Positions 35,681 through 46,470 of a DNA stretch of 64,000 nt are shown here, piece by piece (position 1 is the stretch's first letter; each line of letters starts with the position of its first letter). The position numbers and the translations under genes are program-made. The stretch comes from Torymus aiolomorphi (Eukaryota; Arthropoda; Insecta; Hymenoptera; Torymidae). The notes below the pieces were generated by a model. The model ran no database searches. It was given only the letters and a program-made list of their open reading frames with translations, and was not told the DNA's origin. The stretch is taken from assembly GCA_036365515.1 (NCBI GenBank), contig CM070873.1:265109575-265173574 (forward strand). The letters are read 5' to 3'.

Positions 35681-36405
35681 GACGGAAAAGAATAAAAAAT
35701 AGGTGGCTTACAAAATGGTTAATAAAACCTAAAGCACTTTTGAGTAGACAATAAATTTATATGCATTTTTTATCTCATTCCCGCTTAAAAAAGACGGACA
35801 CAAGGAAAAATATTTTTCCTCACACCACGCGTAAAGTGCGTACTTTAGCCCCTCCTAGCGGGCGCTAAAGTAGGCCGAGTACGCTCTAGGCAAAACTTTA
35901 CAGCGAGGTTATTTCCAAGCGCAAGCCTATCTATGCAATGTTCATAGACTAAAGATATATTGGCTACCGGTCGTAAATCATTCTGCAAAGTGATTGTTTT
36001 GCAATATCGAGTGCAATATTTATAGTCAATTGGTATTCTACCTAAAGATCTACGTTGTATCAGAAGTATTCTCGCATTCAAATACAATCAATTAATCAGA
36101 ATTAGTAGAAGGAAGTTCGTTGTTTCACAAGAACACCAATACAGTTATATACAGTAAAAAAACTACTTTTTGTTTACATTCGCTGTCAAACTTGTAAATA
36201 GATAACTTATAATTAACAAATATGTATTTATACACAGTAATCGTTCAAAACATAAATTTTAATATGTTTATTCCTTCAGCAGAAAATGCTATAAATAACC
36301 TCAATAAAACACAAAAGAGAAAGCACTTGAGTTATTGAAGTTCAAAATTGAGAGAGATATTGATTTTTACAATAAAATCAGTTAATATTTATTAGAATAG
36401 ACAAG
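35681..36405. other. Spacer upstream of the tyrosine recombinase gene
   Basis: AT-rich, no coding exon recognised. A small hairpin lies at about 35828-35890 (TACTTTAGC with GCTAAAGTA around a CGGGC loop). A promoter for the downstream gene could lie here but no motif is convincing. Confidence 0.35.
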
Positions 36406-38304
36406 ATGACTTCAGAAGATTCATCTGATGATGAGTATTTTGATACAGAATTACTTATGCGAAATTTTGAAAAAGAAGCAGAATTGGTTCTGAACGATTT
36501 GTTGCCTTTAAAATCTAAGCAACTTTATCTCAAAACATATGAGGACTTCATGCAATGGAAAAAAGAAAACTCAGCATCCTTTGATGGAAGTGTATTTCTT
36601 GTATATTTTCAAGAGTTATCCAAAAAATTAAAACCTCCAACGCTATGGAGTATTTGGTCCAAATTGAGAACTACCTTGAGTTTAAAAGAGAGAGTAAATA
36701 TTGAAAATTATCAAAATTTGAAAACATACTTGTCAAATAAAAACAAAGGTTACCAACCAAAGAAGTCAAAAACTTTTACCATAGTTGATGTAAATAAGTT
36801 TCGGAATCTTGCTGAAGATACCATCTACTTGTCTATAAAGGTTTGTCTAAATTATTTTTCACTCGAATTGAATATGTTAATACATAAATTGAAATATTTG
36901 CTAAAATGATATATCATTTCAGCTAATTCTCACTATTGGATTGTTTGGTTGCTTAAGATGCCAAGAAATTCACAACTTGAAGATAAGTGATGTTGAAGAC
37001 TACAATAATCACTTTATAGTTACAGTTAATGAAACAAAGACGTATATTTCACGTAACTTCATTATTTCAAATGACTACTACGATATTGTTAAAAAGTATC
37101 AATTACTGAGGCCTACTAACTTACATGATGATAGATTTTTTGTTACTTATCAAAAAGGAAAATGTACACGACAGTTTATTGGCAAGAATAAGATCAGCGA
37201 AGTACCTAGTATTATTGCAACATTTTTGCAATTAACCGAGCCAGAAAAATATACAGGCCACTGCTTCAGGCGAAGCTCAGCAACTGCTTTATCAAATGCA
37301 GGTGCAAACTTAGTTCTTGTCAAAAATCATGGAGGCTGGAAGTCAGATGCAGTGGCTCAAGGATACATAGATTTTTCTACAGCAAATAAGAAATAGTACA
37401 TTTCGACACGGGTGGGGAAGTCGATTATTTAGCTGGTGTGACTTTTTGCACGAGCGAAGCGAGTGCGAAAAAGTCACACCACCTAAATAATCGACTTACG
37501 CACTAGTTTCGAACGGTATTTTATACCACGAGCGCCGAAAAATCATATCAAAGTTGTGATTTTGAGGTTAGAGTGGTATAAAAGATATTTAATTTGATAG
37601 CTAACTCAGATAAGACACAAAAAAGTCATTTTTTGAATCATCCACCTATCAACAGTGTATTTTCTACTGTACAGAAAAATAGTACAACAGCAGAAAAGAC
37701 AATTGCAACAAATGGTGCAATTAATAATAGTACTATAGAAATATCAACTGTTGATGAGCCATTAACCTCAAAATATCCTAATAGTACAGCTAATTATGTT
37801 CATTCGAATGATCAAAGTACACAAGTGTTAGCGCAGCCATCAACCTCAAAGCATCCTAATAGTATAGCTAATTATGTTCATTCGAATAATCAAAGTGTAC
37901 AAGTGTTAGCGCAGCCATCAACCTCAAAGCATCCTCATAGTATAGCTAATTATGTTCATTCGAATGATGAAAATTCACAAAAAACAGAAATGTTATCGAA
38001 TAAAGTTGCTAAGCCTTATTTGAAGGAATCAAGATCCAGTAATATTATGCCATCACATATTGCACATGATGATTTCCAGACCGATAACTACAGTACAAAA
38101 GATTCATTGAATAAAACTGAATCTCTTGGCAAGGAAAATGATTTCAAAACTAACCTTTGTGAACCTGATTCAAAAAGAGTAAAATTTGGTTCAATGAAAG
38201 ATACCGTAAATGTAGTTGACCCAAAAACTTTGTTTCAAGGTTGTGAAATACAGTCTATTACTATAAATTATAACAAATGCAATTGTTCATGTAAAGATAA
38301 GTGA
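36406..38304 (+). pseudogene. Crypton-like tyrosine recombinase, split by a hairpin insertion
   Basis: Exon 1 36406-36840, intron 36841-36922 (GTTTGT...TTTCAG), exon 2 from 36923. The N-terminal helical part (KLKPPTLWSIWSKLRTTLSL) resembles SAM-like core-binding regions. Catalytic set seen: R in GCLRCQEI, HCFRR (H-x-x-R), HGGWKS and the candidate nucleophile Y in QGYIDFST. This is a tyrosine-recombinase fold of the kind found in insect Cryptons (family knowledge), which integrate via circular DNA. After 302 codons the frame stops at 37394-37396, where TAG is the first triplet of an inserted hairpin element (37394-37580). The C-terminal region resumes at about 37585-38304: Ser/Asn-rich, three ~26-aa repeats (TANYVHSNDQS...LAQPSTSK), a basic SKRVKFG and a Cys-rich end. 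All catalytic residues precede the insertion, so activity is not excluded. Confidence 0.8.
37394..37580. repeat. Two-hairpin element, type A (copy 3), inside the recombinase gene
   Basis: Ends TAGTACATTTCGACACGG and GAGTGGTATA. Full-length, with the long near-perfect stem GTCGATTATTTAG...CTAAATAATCGAC, the GAGCGAAGCGAG tip and the second stem ATACCAC/GTGGTAT. A/T-only flanks fit a very short target duplication (AA). Confidence 0.85.
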
Positions 38305-38329
38305 AACGTTTATTCGTGTATTGTTCATG

Positions 38330-38860
38330 TAAAGGTAGCCAAGAAGTTTACAATTTCATTGTTTATGCAATGATAAATTACAAGTTTATTAGTTGATTAT
38401 TTATGTAAAGATAGACAGAAAATTTAAAATGAAAAGTGAAGCATTGTTTCAAAGTTATGAAAGGTTGCAATAAGCTGAAAATTTAAATATCTATTTAAAT
38501 AATAAGTTGGAAATTGAAATAAATGTAAGTATTGTTACAATGTTATGAACGGGTAGATGATGATAATTTAAAAATTGAAATACTTTTTTACAAACTGAAA
38601 TGTATTACTATAAATTATAGCAGATACTATTGTTTATGTAAAGAGAAGTGAAAAGTTTATAGTTTATGTTCATGTAAAGGTAGCTAAGAAGTTTACAATT
38701 TCATTGTTGATGCAATAAGAAATTAAAAGTTTATTACTTTATTATTTATATAAATATAGATAGAAAATTTAAAATAAAAAGTGAAGCATTCGTCCAAAGT
38801 TATGAAGATAGCAATAAGTTGTGAATTGAAATATCTATTTAAATAATTGAAATACTTATA
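38330..38860. repeat. Tandem duplication, period about 330 bp
   Basis: Blocks 38330-38540 and 38660-38860 share GTAAAGGTAGC.AAGAAGTTTA, ATAGA.AGAAAATTTAAAAT and ATTTAAATAT.TATTTAAATAA. AT-rich, non-coding, downstream of the recombinase C-terminal region. Confidence 0.6.
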
Positions 38861-38901
38861 CAAACTAAAATGTACCAACTTTTGTACCATCTTACAATAA
38901 A

Positions 38902-39088
38902 TAGTATATTTCGACACGGGTGGGAAAGTCGATTATTTAGCTGGTGTGACTTTTTGCACGAGCGAAGCGAGTGCGAAAAAGTCACACCACCTAAATAATC
39001 GACTTACGCACTAGTTTCGAACGGTATTTTATACCACGAGCGCCGAAAAATCATATCAAAGTTGTGATTTTGAGGTTAGAGTGGTATA
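38902..39088. repeat. Two-hairpin element, type A (copy 4)
   Basis: Nearly identical to 37394-37580 and in the same orientation, 1.3 kb away. First bases TAGTATATTTCGACACGG; ends GAGTGGTATA. The high identity implies recent spread. Confidence 0.85.
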
Positions 39089-39203
39089 AAATAAAGTTTT
39101 TTATAAACTGAAATGTATCAACTTTTATACTAAGTCAATAAATATATAATGATTTTAAAATAAATGCAATTGTAACGCACTTTACGCCTGATGTGGGGAA
39201 AAG

Positions 39204-39333
39204 TAGTATATGCACCTCGGGAGTGTACAGTCGGCAAGGTAGGCACTGTGTTTGCCGCCCTCGCTTCGCTCGGGCGGCAACTTCACACAGTGCGTGCTTT
39301 GCCCACTTTACTCCCTTGGTGCATAATGTACTA
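39204..39333. repeat. Hairpin element, type B (second hairpin only)
   Basis: TAGTATATGCACCTCGGGAG at one end and CTCCCTTGGTGCATAATGTA at the other. Inner arms AGGCACTGTG and CACAGTGCGTGC, tip GCCGCCCTCGCTTCGCTCGG. It corresponds to the long hairpin of 797-1014 without the short one. Confidence 0.75.
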
Positions 39334-39523
39334 TTGAAATTAAATAAATGAAAGTAATGAAAGTAAATCATAAGATTCTGCACATGTAGGGATATTATAT
39401 TTAAACGGTATCAATTAAAAATTAGAGCCAATGTAATTATTTATAATGGGCTTATAGGTATAAACATTGTTAATGAATTTATGCAAAAATTTAGTATTCT
39501 GCATTTACAAACCTCCGGTAAAC

Positions 39524-40672
39524 TGCAAACCGTCGGGCCCGCCAAGTATGTATGGGAAATTGGAGGACCACCCCTGCTAGAGCAGCTCTATAGACTTCTA
39601 TTGTCCTCCCGAGATGCGTAATATTATAGAAATTTCAAAATTGAGAAAGACCAATGAAAAATGGGGATGTGGTGGTAACTATGTAATTTTTTTATACCTA
39701 TAGGTTTTGACTTTTCGTAAATATCTGATAAAATTCTTATGAATTTTAGAAATAAAAAGAAGGCATAAAGTTATATAATTAAAATAATTTTCGCCCACAC
39801 GGGCGTAAAGTGCGTAGGTTCTATAAAGTTTGGTATAGGAGTATGGGAGCTATTACGCCTGTTAGACGTTAAGTAGTACTTTATCCCCGCTGTCTGAATA
39901 TTTGTAAGTAGTTACGAAAAGTTGTATTATTCAGTCAAGTTAACTTATGGGTACTTGACTACAATAAATTGATTTCAGTACTTTCTTGTGTTTAATTTGT
40001 ATAGAAAGATGAACAAATTTTAATATATTTCTGAGAATAGTCATACAGTTGCTTCTGAGAGTTGGTTGCATTACTTGACTATCGATAATTGATTTCGCAA
40101 CTTTCATTTGTTTGATTTGCAATGAACAATTTGAATGTACTTACTTACATATAATTTGTTCAGCATACAATGACTCAAAGAAGTAAAAGACTTTTTCACT
40201 GGTATTTATTTGATTTCTTTTAAAAAATCATAATAGTACATTTCGATACGGGTGGGGAAGCGAGTGCGAAAAAGTCACACCACCTAAATAATCGACTTAC
40301 GCACTAGTTTCGAACGGTATTTTATACCACGAGCGCCGAAAAATCATATCAAAGTTGTGATTTTGAGGTTAGAGTGGTATAAATATTATTATTTTATAGA
40401 TTATACAGAAAAAACGTCTATACTTGCCTTATTTTATACTTTCGTAGAAAGTTTTATATTAACAATATTATTATTGGTACAGTCATGAAAAAAATTATTA
40501 CCATTTGCAGAGTGCTTATTGAATAGATGAGACTAGAAGAATTAAAAGGACTAGACAAATTGTGTTGTTAGAACGTACTTAAAAATTAGCTTTTAATAAA
40601 CATGTTCATTATTTAAAAAAATATTTAAGCTCCCATTAAAGTTTTTGGTACTCCGTTTGACGGATGTTGAGA
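39524..40672 (-). repeat. Long inverted repeat, right arm
   Basis: Reverse complement of 33612-34600 with small differences and two length changes: a truncated type-A hairpin (40234-40381) and about 60 bp of extra sequence after it. With the left arm it brackets about 4.9 kb containing the tyrosine recombinase. Confidence 0.85.
40234..40381. repeat. Two-hairpin element, type A (copy 5, one arm deleted)
   Basis: Matches the other copies, but 39 bp covering one whole arm of the long stem are missing, joined between two GAAG tetranucleotides. The opposite inverted-repeat arm (about 33885) preserves the pre-insertion site ATCATAAATATT (reverse complement), so this is a clean filled/empty pair. 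Confidence 0.85.
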
Positions 40673-40682
40673 GAGAGAGGGA

Positions 40683-41003
40683 ATTTATAATACTCAATAA
40701 ATCAATTAATATTGATTATTTGTATTTACCTCAATTGTACTCCTAATGATTTACACACTTAATGCCTTTTAATGACTGCACGAAAAAAAATTTTTGTGCA
40801 AAATTTAATATTTTAATAAGAAAATTTATTATTTTCAACAGAAGCGCTGGGACACACTCGATTTGTGAAATTCTTACTATTTTAAATAGTACTTTTTAAG
40901 ATTTTCAAAGCAAATTTTACTTTTTGAAATAATAATTTTTATGACTGCTGAAAGCAATATAAAAAATTTTTAATTCATTGCTTTTGAGCAGTTTTTGAGT
41001 TCG
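40683..41003. other. AT-rich spacer, nothing recognised
   Basis: About 320 bp between the right inverted arm and the poly-G composite; no coding or structural signal seen. Confidence 0.4.
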
Positions 41004-41009
41004 ATGTAT

Positions 41010-42089
41010 CGGGGGGGGGGGGTGGTGGTTAAGAATCACAATGGTCAGAAATTCCGATAGCGAAAATCCCGATAGGTCATTTAACCGATAGTTAGGAAAA
41101 ATTCCTACAACAAAATTACAAATGGTTAAAAGTTCCGAAAATAATATTGACAATGGTCAAAAGTTTCGAAGATAATTTTGACGATGGTTCATAGTAACGA
41201 AAATCAAATGTCGGAAAGGTTGAATAGTCGAAATAAAAACTATCAAAGGTTACATCACAGATGGGTACAAATTTCGAAAGTTGGTGGTTAAACAGGGCGA
41301 AATTCCGAAAACTAATAAAACACTCCTTAAAACGTATATAAAGATATAAGTTTGCGCTAAATGCGTTAGTACAATTGATTAATTAAAGTATAAGTTGATT
41401 AACTCAATAATCTGATTACCAATAAGCTATAAAAAATATACATAAAGCATTGGTGAGTTCAATAAATAAAAACAAATTACGCATTGGGTTGTATTCAAAT
41501 CGAAGCCGCTATATACATTTGTAGTTTGTGAGTTGTAGGAATTTTTCCTATTCGATTAAAACCTTATTCCGATGATTTAGCAATCGGTTAAATGACCTAT
41601 CGGGATTTTCGCTATCGGAATTTCTGATCATTGTGATTCTTACCCCCCCCACCCCCCGATGGGGGAGTCCAAAGTTTAGACGTCCACTTTAGAATTGAAG
41701 TCAACTCTAGAGGTTCTCCATTCCGACATAAGCTTCTGCAGATTCTGCAAAATTTCGAAATTCTAATATGAAAATCATATTTTCGAATGTAACAATTCAC
41801 CTACTGTCCAAAACATCGAATTTCATCAATACTATTTTAAAACGAATGTAACATATTTCTAATGATTTATTTCGAAATATCTTCATTGTATCCCTATTAA
41901 AATTCTATAAATGAAATTCGATGTTTTGGACAGTAGGTGAATTGTCACATTCGAAAATATGTTTTTCGTAATTAAGAATTTCGAAATTTTGCACAATCTG
42001 CAGTACCTTACGTCGGAATGGAGAACATCTAGAGTTGACTTCAATTCTAAAGTGGATCATCTAAACTTTGGACCCCCTCCCCCCCCCCG
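41010..42089. mobile_element. Composite of two poly-G-ended foldback elements
   Basis: The outer ends are CGGGGGGGGGGGG and CCCCCCCCCCG, flanked on both sides by ATGTAT (41004-41009 and 42090-42095), a likely 6-bp target duplication. The first element (about 41010-41657) has ~80-bp TIRs containing AAGAATCACAATGGTCAGAA and CGATAGCGAAAATCCCGATA. The second (about 41651-42089) has TIRs GGGGGAGTCCAAAGTTTAGA extending about 180 bp. They abut at a shared C/G tract. Non-coding. Confidence 0.7.
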
Positions 42090-42136
42090 ATGTATATATC
42101 GATATTATTATTTAAATGTTATTATTTTTATTTAAC

Positions 42137-42894
42137 CAATATACACATGTTATGATTTAAGTGCATATACAAGAAAAACATTCAATTTAGAAATTAAAAT
42201 ATTATACTCACCTATAAAAGACTTAAACAGTTGGTCTTTTCGAAAGTGATGCATAAGCTATACTACGATGTATGCGTTATTCAATTGCCTTTTTTTATTA
42301 ATCGATACATAATTGAGTAATAATAACATTATAATCAAATTTAATATAGTTACTTAATTTAAAAATATCATAAATAAATAACAATAATTATTTTCGTAAG
42401 AAATAAAGGAAATATGAAAAGTGTGTGTATGTAACCCCTTACATCGCCATTTAATTTTTATTAAATTTTAACTGATGAGAATTTTTCCATCGGTCTTACA
42501 GTCTTATAAATTAAATTAAAATAATTAATATTTATGGCAGTCAGATAGCCCTTGTTTATAATCACCTCCGCAGAATCTGAAATAAAAACTTAATTAAAAC
42601 CTGGAAAAAAAATTTATTAGCAAAGGACTATCTGACTGCCCCCCACCACCAAATTGCCCAATTGCCCAACGTTTCGAGCCCGCTCCGGCTCCTCCTCAGG
42701 TACTGAAATGAAGCCCGCGATACACCTCCTTATATACCCATACCCACTTATTTCCTCTTACCCCTACCACCATCCACCTTTCCCTCTCCAACTTTCCATT
42801 CTCACTTAAATTAATAAAGAATGATAAATGTTATCTAATTTACTTGACTCTACCATTAAATTTACATTATTCCGATTCCTTAGAATGTGAATAC
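42137..42894 (-). repeat. Left arm of an inverted duplication carrying a Penelope-like 3' end
   Basis: Matches 56815-58993 in reverse complement, interrupted there by the 57747-58848 element and the tRNA-like relic. From about 42480 rightward it is the 3' end of a Penelope-like element on the minus strand (CGAAACGTTGGGC complement, TAATAAA-type tail), continuing across the gypsy insertion at 56061-56090. Confidence 0.75.
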
Positions 42895-44275
42895 TGTAAT
42901 GGACGAATTTTTCGTCCATTTACAAAAACAATTATTTTCTTTCACTCACGGTCATATATGTAAAAAGGAATACTTGTAAGTCTTCGAAAAGACTCAACAA
43001 GGAAGAGAGAAGAAAGAAGAACAACGGAAAGAAATATCAAGAGGGAGAGAGATACAGCAGGAAAGGGAGGAACTAAAAAAATGGGCAGGAAGAAAGGCGG
43101 AGAAAAAAATGGAGAAAACGAGCGGATTGGAAGAAAATTCTAGAGCCATGGGGGGGGGGGGGGGCAAACGAATCGGACGCATGGCCAGCTAAAAACAGGA
43201 AAAACAAATCAAGAAGGCGATAAGGACCGGACTGGGAACATTAGCGCGCCTGCGCCGCGTTTTCCAAATTTACGGGATGGCGAGCCGCAATAAAAAAAGA
43301 AGAAGGAAGTAAATTGGTAGTATACGCAGACGTTCTTTTTTTACACGCATGCTAGGGAAGAACTTAGAGAAAAAAATGTCAAGGCCCTAGCATACTCTGC
43401 ATGCAGCCTCGCGGAATTTTCTCCGGAGGGAGCACCTTCAAGAAAGGGACTTTTGATATCTTTATGTCTTCCTCCATTAAGCGAGCAAGAGAAAATGCAT
43501 GGCAACGGGAGGTGGAAGTCAAATTCCTGCGCACCTTCCCACAAGGGGGAAAAACAAGTTTTCCCCTAAAACAAAGGAGTTTCGCACTATAAAAAGGGGC
43601 AGCAAGTGGGACTCAACAGGCAGTAATTTTCTGGACTTCTGCGAGGGCGAAGCTCTGCACGACGAACGACCAACGCCACCGACACTGCCAACGGCGAAGC
43701 GCTGCCCGTGCCACGCCCGATTTGGACTTTGACTTTTTCTCGGCCACCACGACGACAACCGACTCTGCGCCACGGCAAAGCATTGCCCGTGCTACGCCTC
43801 ACCTACCTCAGAGGAACGATTACCTCCCGGAGTGGGTCCCTGCCGAGAGCTGCCGACAACGAGCACAACCCCCTTCTTCTACACAATGCTCCCTGCTGCG
43901 AGGTCACCCGTCACGGAGGAACAACACCATCGCAAGCTGAATCACCGATCCATCACGACGACGATCTGCAGATAGCGAGCGGACTGCTTTGTTAATTAGA
44001 AAGGTATAGACTTTTCTAAATCTCGGGGTAAAATAAATTTCATTATTAGATAAAACAATTTGATTTGCATTCTTCCTCGGCTACGACTAAAGGCGTAACG
44101 CTTCAAGCGTCGGCCAGTAGCAAAAAGAGGTAAAGTCCTCCGATCTGCTCCCTCAGTCTCCGTAACCTGGTTAGGCATAGCGCTTTCGGGCGTTGGCCAA
44201 AAGACAGGGAGATCCGGCACGCCTCATAGGAGGCCTGCTAGAATGATAGCTGTATGTTTGGATTCCGACGTAACA
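42895..44275 (+). repeat. 5' LTR of the 13.2-kb gypsy element
   Basis: 1381 bp, TG...CA. TATAAAAAGG at 43588-43597, a CAGT initiator-like site about 30 bp later, AATAAA near 44030. A poly-G run lies at 43149-43163. The expected primer-binding site right after the LTR (GGTATCCTAAGTAAAAG) does not match a tRNA end I recognise. Confidence 0.9.
43588..43597 (+). promoter_or_regulatory. LTR TATA box
   Basis: TATAAAAAGG, conserved in the 3' LTR at 55371-55380; AATAAA follows about 430 bp downstream in both, defining a likely R region. Confidence 0.6.
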
Positions 44276-44312
44276 GGTATCCTAAGTAAAAGTAAATAAT
44301 AACAATGAAAAC

Positions 44313-45133
44313 ATGTCTAATAATGAAGGTTCAAAAAGAAGTGTCGGGGATTTGGGGAAAAATTTTTCGGAGGCATTCATAACAAAATTAAAAGAGAAAG
44401 AGAGGGATTTGGAACGATTGCTAAAAGCCAGTGACCCTAAAGCGCGGGAGTTAGAGAAGAAAGTCAGGAAATTAAAGAAATTATTAGAGAAAGATTTTGC
44501 GAAATTAAATATAGATTTTCCGCGACAATATCGGAATGTGGTAAATGAGGCCGATCTTTCGGACTCGATAATTGGTAAGGATTCGGATAGCGAAATAGAA
44601 ACAATAGAGACGGGAGAAAAGTTAGTCGCGCCACAAAAAAAGATAATTTTGAAACCTTCGCGATTGCAAGTAGGTCCAAAGGAGGAAGCTATCAAACAAG
44701 CTGCGGCTTTTGGGACTAGCACTTCTTTGACTACGGATAAAGGGGAACATCGGGTTAAGTTTGAAATTTCGACTGATTCCGACAAAGCACCATTTTCGTC
44801 GGGCAAGGAACTCATTGAAACTATAAAAAAACATTTTAGTATAGAAACAGACGAAAAAACCTTAGATCATTTTTTTTTAAACAAGAGGAAACTTTAGTAG
44901 AGTTAAACAATAGCTTAAAAGGAGGGTTCAATCTTTTTGAGTTTTTAAGGAAATTCAGACAAAAGTTATATATTTTTAAAGAAAAGGAAGAAAATAACGA
45001 TAGTGAGAAGAATTTGGGAGATAATTCTGAATCTGAAAATTTTAAATCGACAATAAACTCGTTTACAGATTTAGAGGATAAAGTAACAGTAAAAAAACGA
45101 AATTCCCTCACAAATAAATCAGTCACATCATAA
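44313..45133 (+). pseudogene. Gypsy ORF1: leader protein upstream of gag (one frameshift)
   Basis: From ATG 44313: a Lys/Glu/Leu-rich coiled-coil start (KLKEKERDLERLLKA), an acidic middle, then a frame change in a run of nine T at about 44869-44878. The second frame continues to TAA 45131-45133, 10 bp before the gag ATG. I recognise no domain. A homopolymer frameshift could be mutation or, less likely, programmed. Confidence 0.6.
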
Positions 45134-45143
45134 AAATAAAACC

Positions 45144-46310
45144 ATGAATACTACGACAGTACAAATAAGAGGGCTATCTCTTAAAGACGCTCTCGATTTA
45201 ATTCCGCGATTTAATGGTCAAAATATTTCCCGAACACAATTCCTAGATGGTTGTCAGGAGGCACTTAGCATCCTTCCAAAATGCTATGAGACAGAATTAG
45301 CCAAATTAATTCGTATGGGACTGTACGGCGACGCATTAAATAGCGTACGGGGGCAAGATTTTAAAGAAATTTCGGAAATTTCTGAATTTTTAGAAGTCAT
45401 ATACGGATCTGCAAAAACTTTTCACGATTGGGAAGGCGAACTCGCTCGCATAAAACAAAAAAGTAATGAATCGGTAATTGTATATTTAAATCGTTTAAAA
45501 GAAATAGAGTCGGAAATTTATAAAGCAGCCAAACGCGAAAAGCGGCTTACAGAAGAGGAAGAATATAAAACAAAATTAGAAAGCGATTGTGTTAAATTCT
45601 TTTTAAAAGGGCTTCGATGGAAAATACGCGCACACATGGGAAAGCCAGTTAGTTTAAAAGAGGCACGCGAGTTAGCTTTAGAGGTAGAAAGAGAATATGC
45701 ATGTAGTGTGATAGATGACGATGTTAAGGATGAAAATAAAGTTAAAACTAGCAGAGAAAGTAAAAGGGTTAATATTGTTAATCAGGATATTGAACAAATA
45801 ACATGTGCATATTGTAAACGAATTGGGCACGGAACGATAAACTGTGTGACATTGGCGAAATATTACGGGCAGCAGAGAGTAAGTCAAAATAATTTTAACC
45901 GGCAAGGCGGATTAAATTCGAATAATTTTAACGGGCAAAATAGATCAGGTCAAAATAATGGGCAAGGTATACCGCCAAGAAATTTCTCAGGTAATGGTAA
46001 TACTTCACGAAATTTTGCAAGTAATGGAAATATAAATTTCGAAGGGTGGAATGCAGAAAATCGTAGGGCAGCATTTTTACTGAATGAAAATAATCGTAAT
46101 AATGGACGAAATTTTAATAATTACCAAAACGGACAAACAAATAGAAACGAGCATAATAATTATTCAAATAATACAAATTTTTCACGAAATAGACAAGAAC
46201 CATATAATTCACGTATTCCTAGTTGTTTTTATTGCGGTAGATTAGGTCATGTTCAACGTAGTTGTTATAAGTTTCAAAATGATACGGGAAGGAGTGCACC
46301 ACCAGCATAG
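45144..46310 (+). CDS. gag: Gypsy Gag (388 aa), apparently intact
   Basis: A capsid-like helical region (about residues 1-190, including FHDWEGELARIKQKSNESV and KFFLKGLRWKIRAHMGK) resembles retrotransposon Gag. It is followed by CAYCKRIGHGTINC (C-x2-C-x4-H-x4-C), a long Asn/Gly/Gln/Arg-rich linker of about 130 residues and a second CFYCGRLGHVQRSC box. Two zinc knuckles bind element RNA during particle assembly (family knowledge). The widely spaced knuckles and Asn-rich linker are unusual. It is the only complete ORF of this element. Confidence 0.85.
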   Translation: MNTTTVQIRGLSLKDALDLIPRFNGQNISRTQFLDGCQEALSILPKCYETELAKLIRMGLYGDALNSVRGQDFKEISEISEFLEVIYGSAKTFHDWEGELARIKQKSNESVIVYLNRLKEIESEIYKAAKREKRLTEEEEYKTKLESDCVKFFLKGLRWKIRAHMGKPVSLKEARELALEVEREYACSVIDDDVKDENKVKTSRESKRVNIVNQDIEQITCAYCKRIGHGTINCVTLAKYYGQQRVSQNNFNRQGGLNSNNFNGQNRSGQNNGQGIPPRNFSGNGNTSRNFASNGNINFEGWNAENRRAAFLLNENNRNNGRNFNNYQNGQTNRNEHNNYSNNTNFSRNRQEPYNSRIPSCFYCGRLGHVQRSCYKFQNDTGRSAPPA

Positions 46311-46470
46311 GGAAACTCTACGGATCTTTTTCGAACAGGTGCGTCGGGAGAGATAGAGAATGGACCGCGCCCTTTTACGGCAGGCAACGACACAGCCCAA
46401 CCGTTAGTTTCGAAACCGTGAATCTTAGTCAGAAAAGCTCAGCGCCAACTTTAGCAGACCGCTTATTTTT

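Noticed and set aside
37394..37580. Hairpin elements as introners (insertions that create introns)
   Set aside because: The ends GTACAT and GGTTAG could serve as GT-AG, but joining there leaves an immediate stop in the recombinase frame, and the copy in the protease lies in the opposite orientation. Splicing is not supported.
42994..43182. Proline/serine ORFs duplicated in both gypsy LTRs (also 53363-53557 and 43499-43995)
   Set aside because: They lie within LTRs and are duplicated only because the LTRs are; no known LTR-encoded protein pattern.
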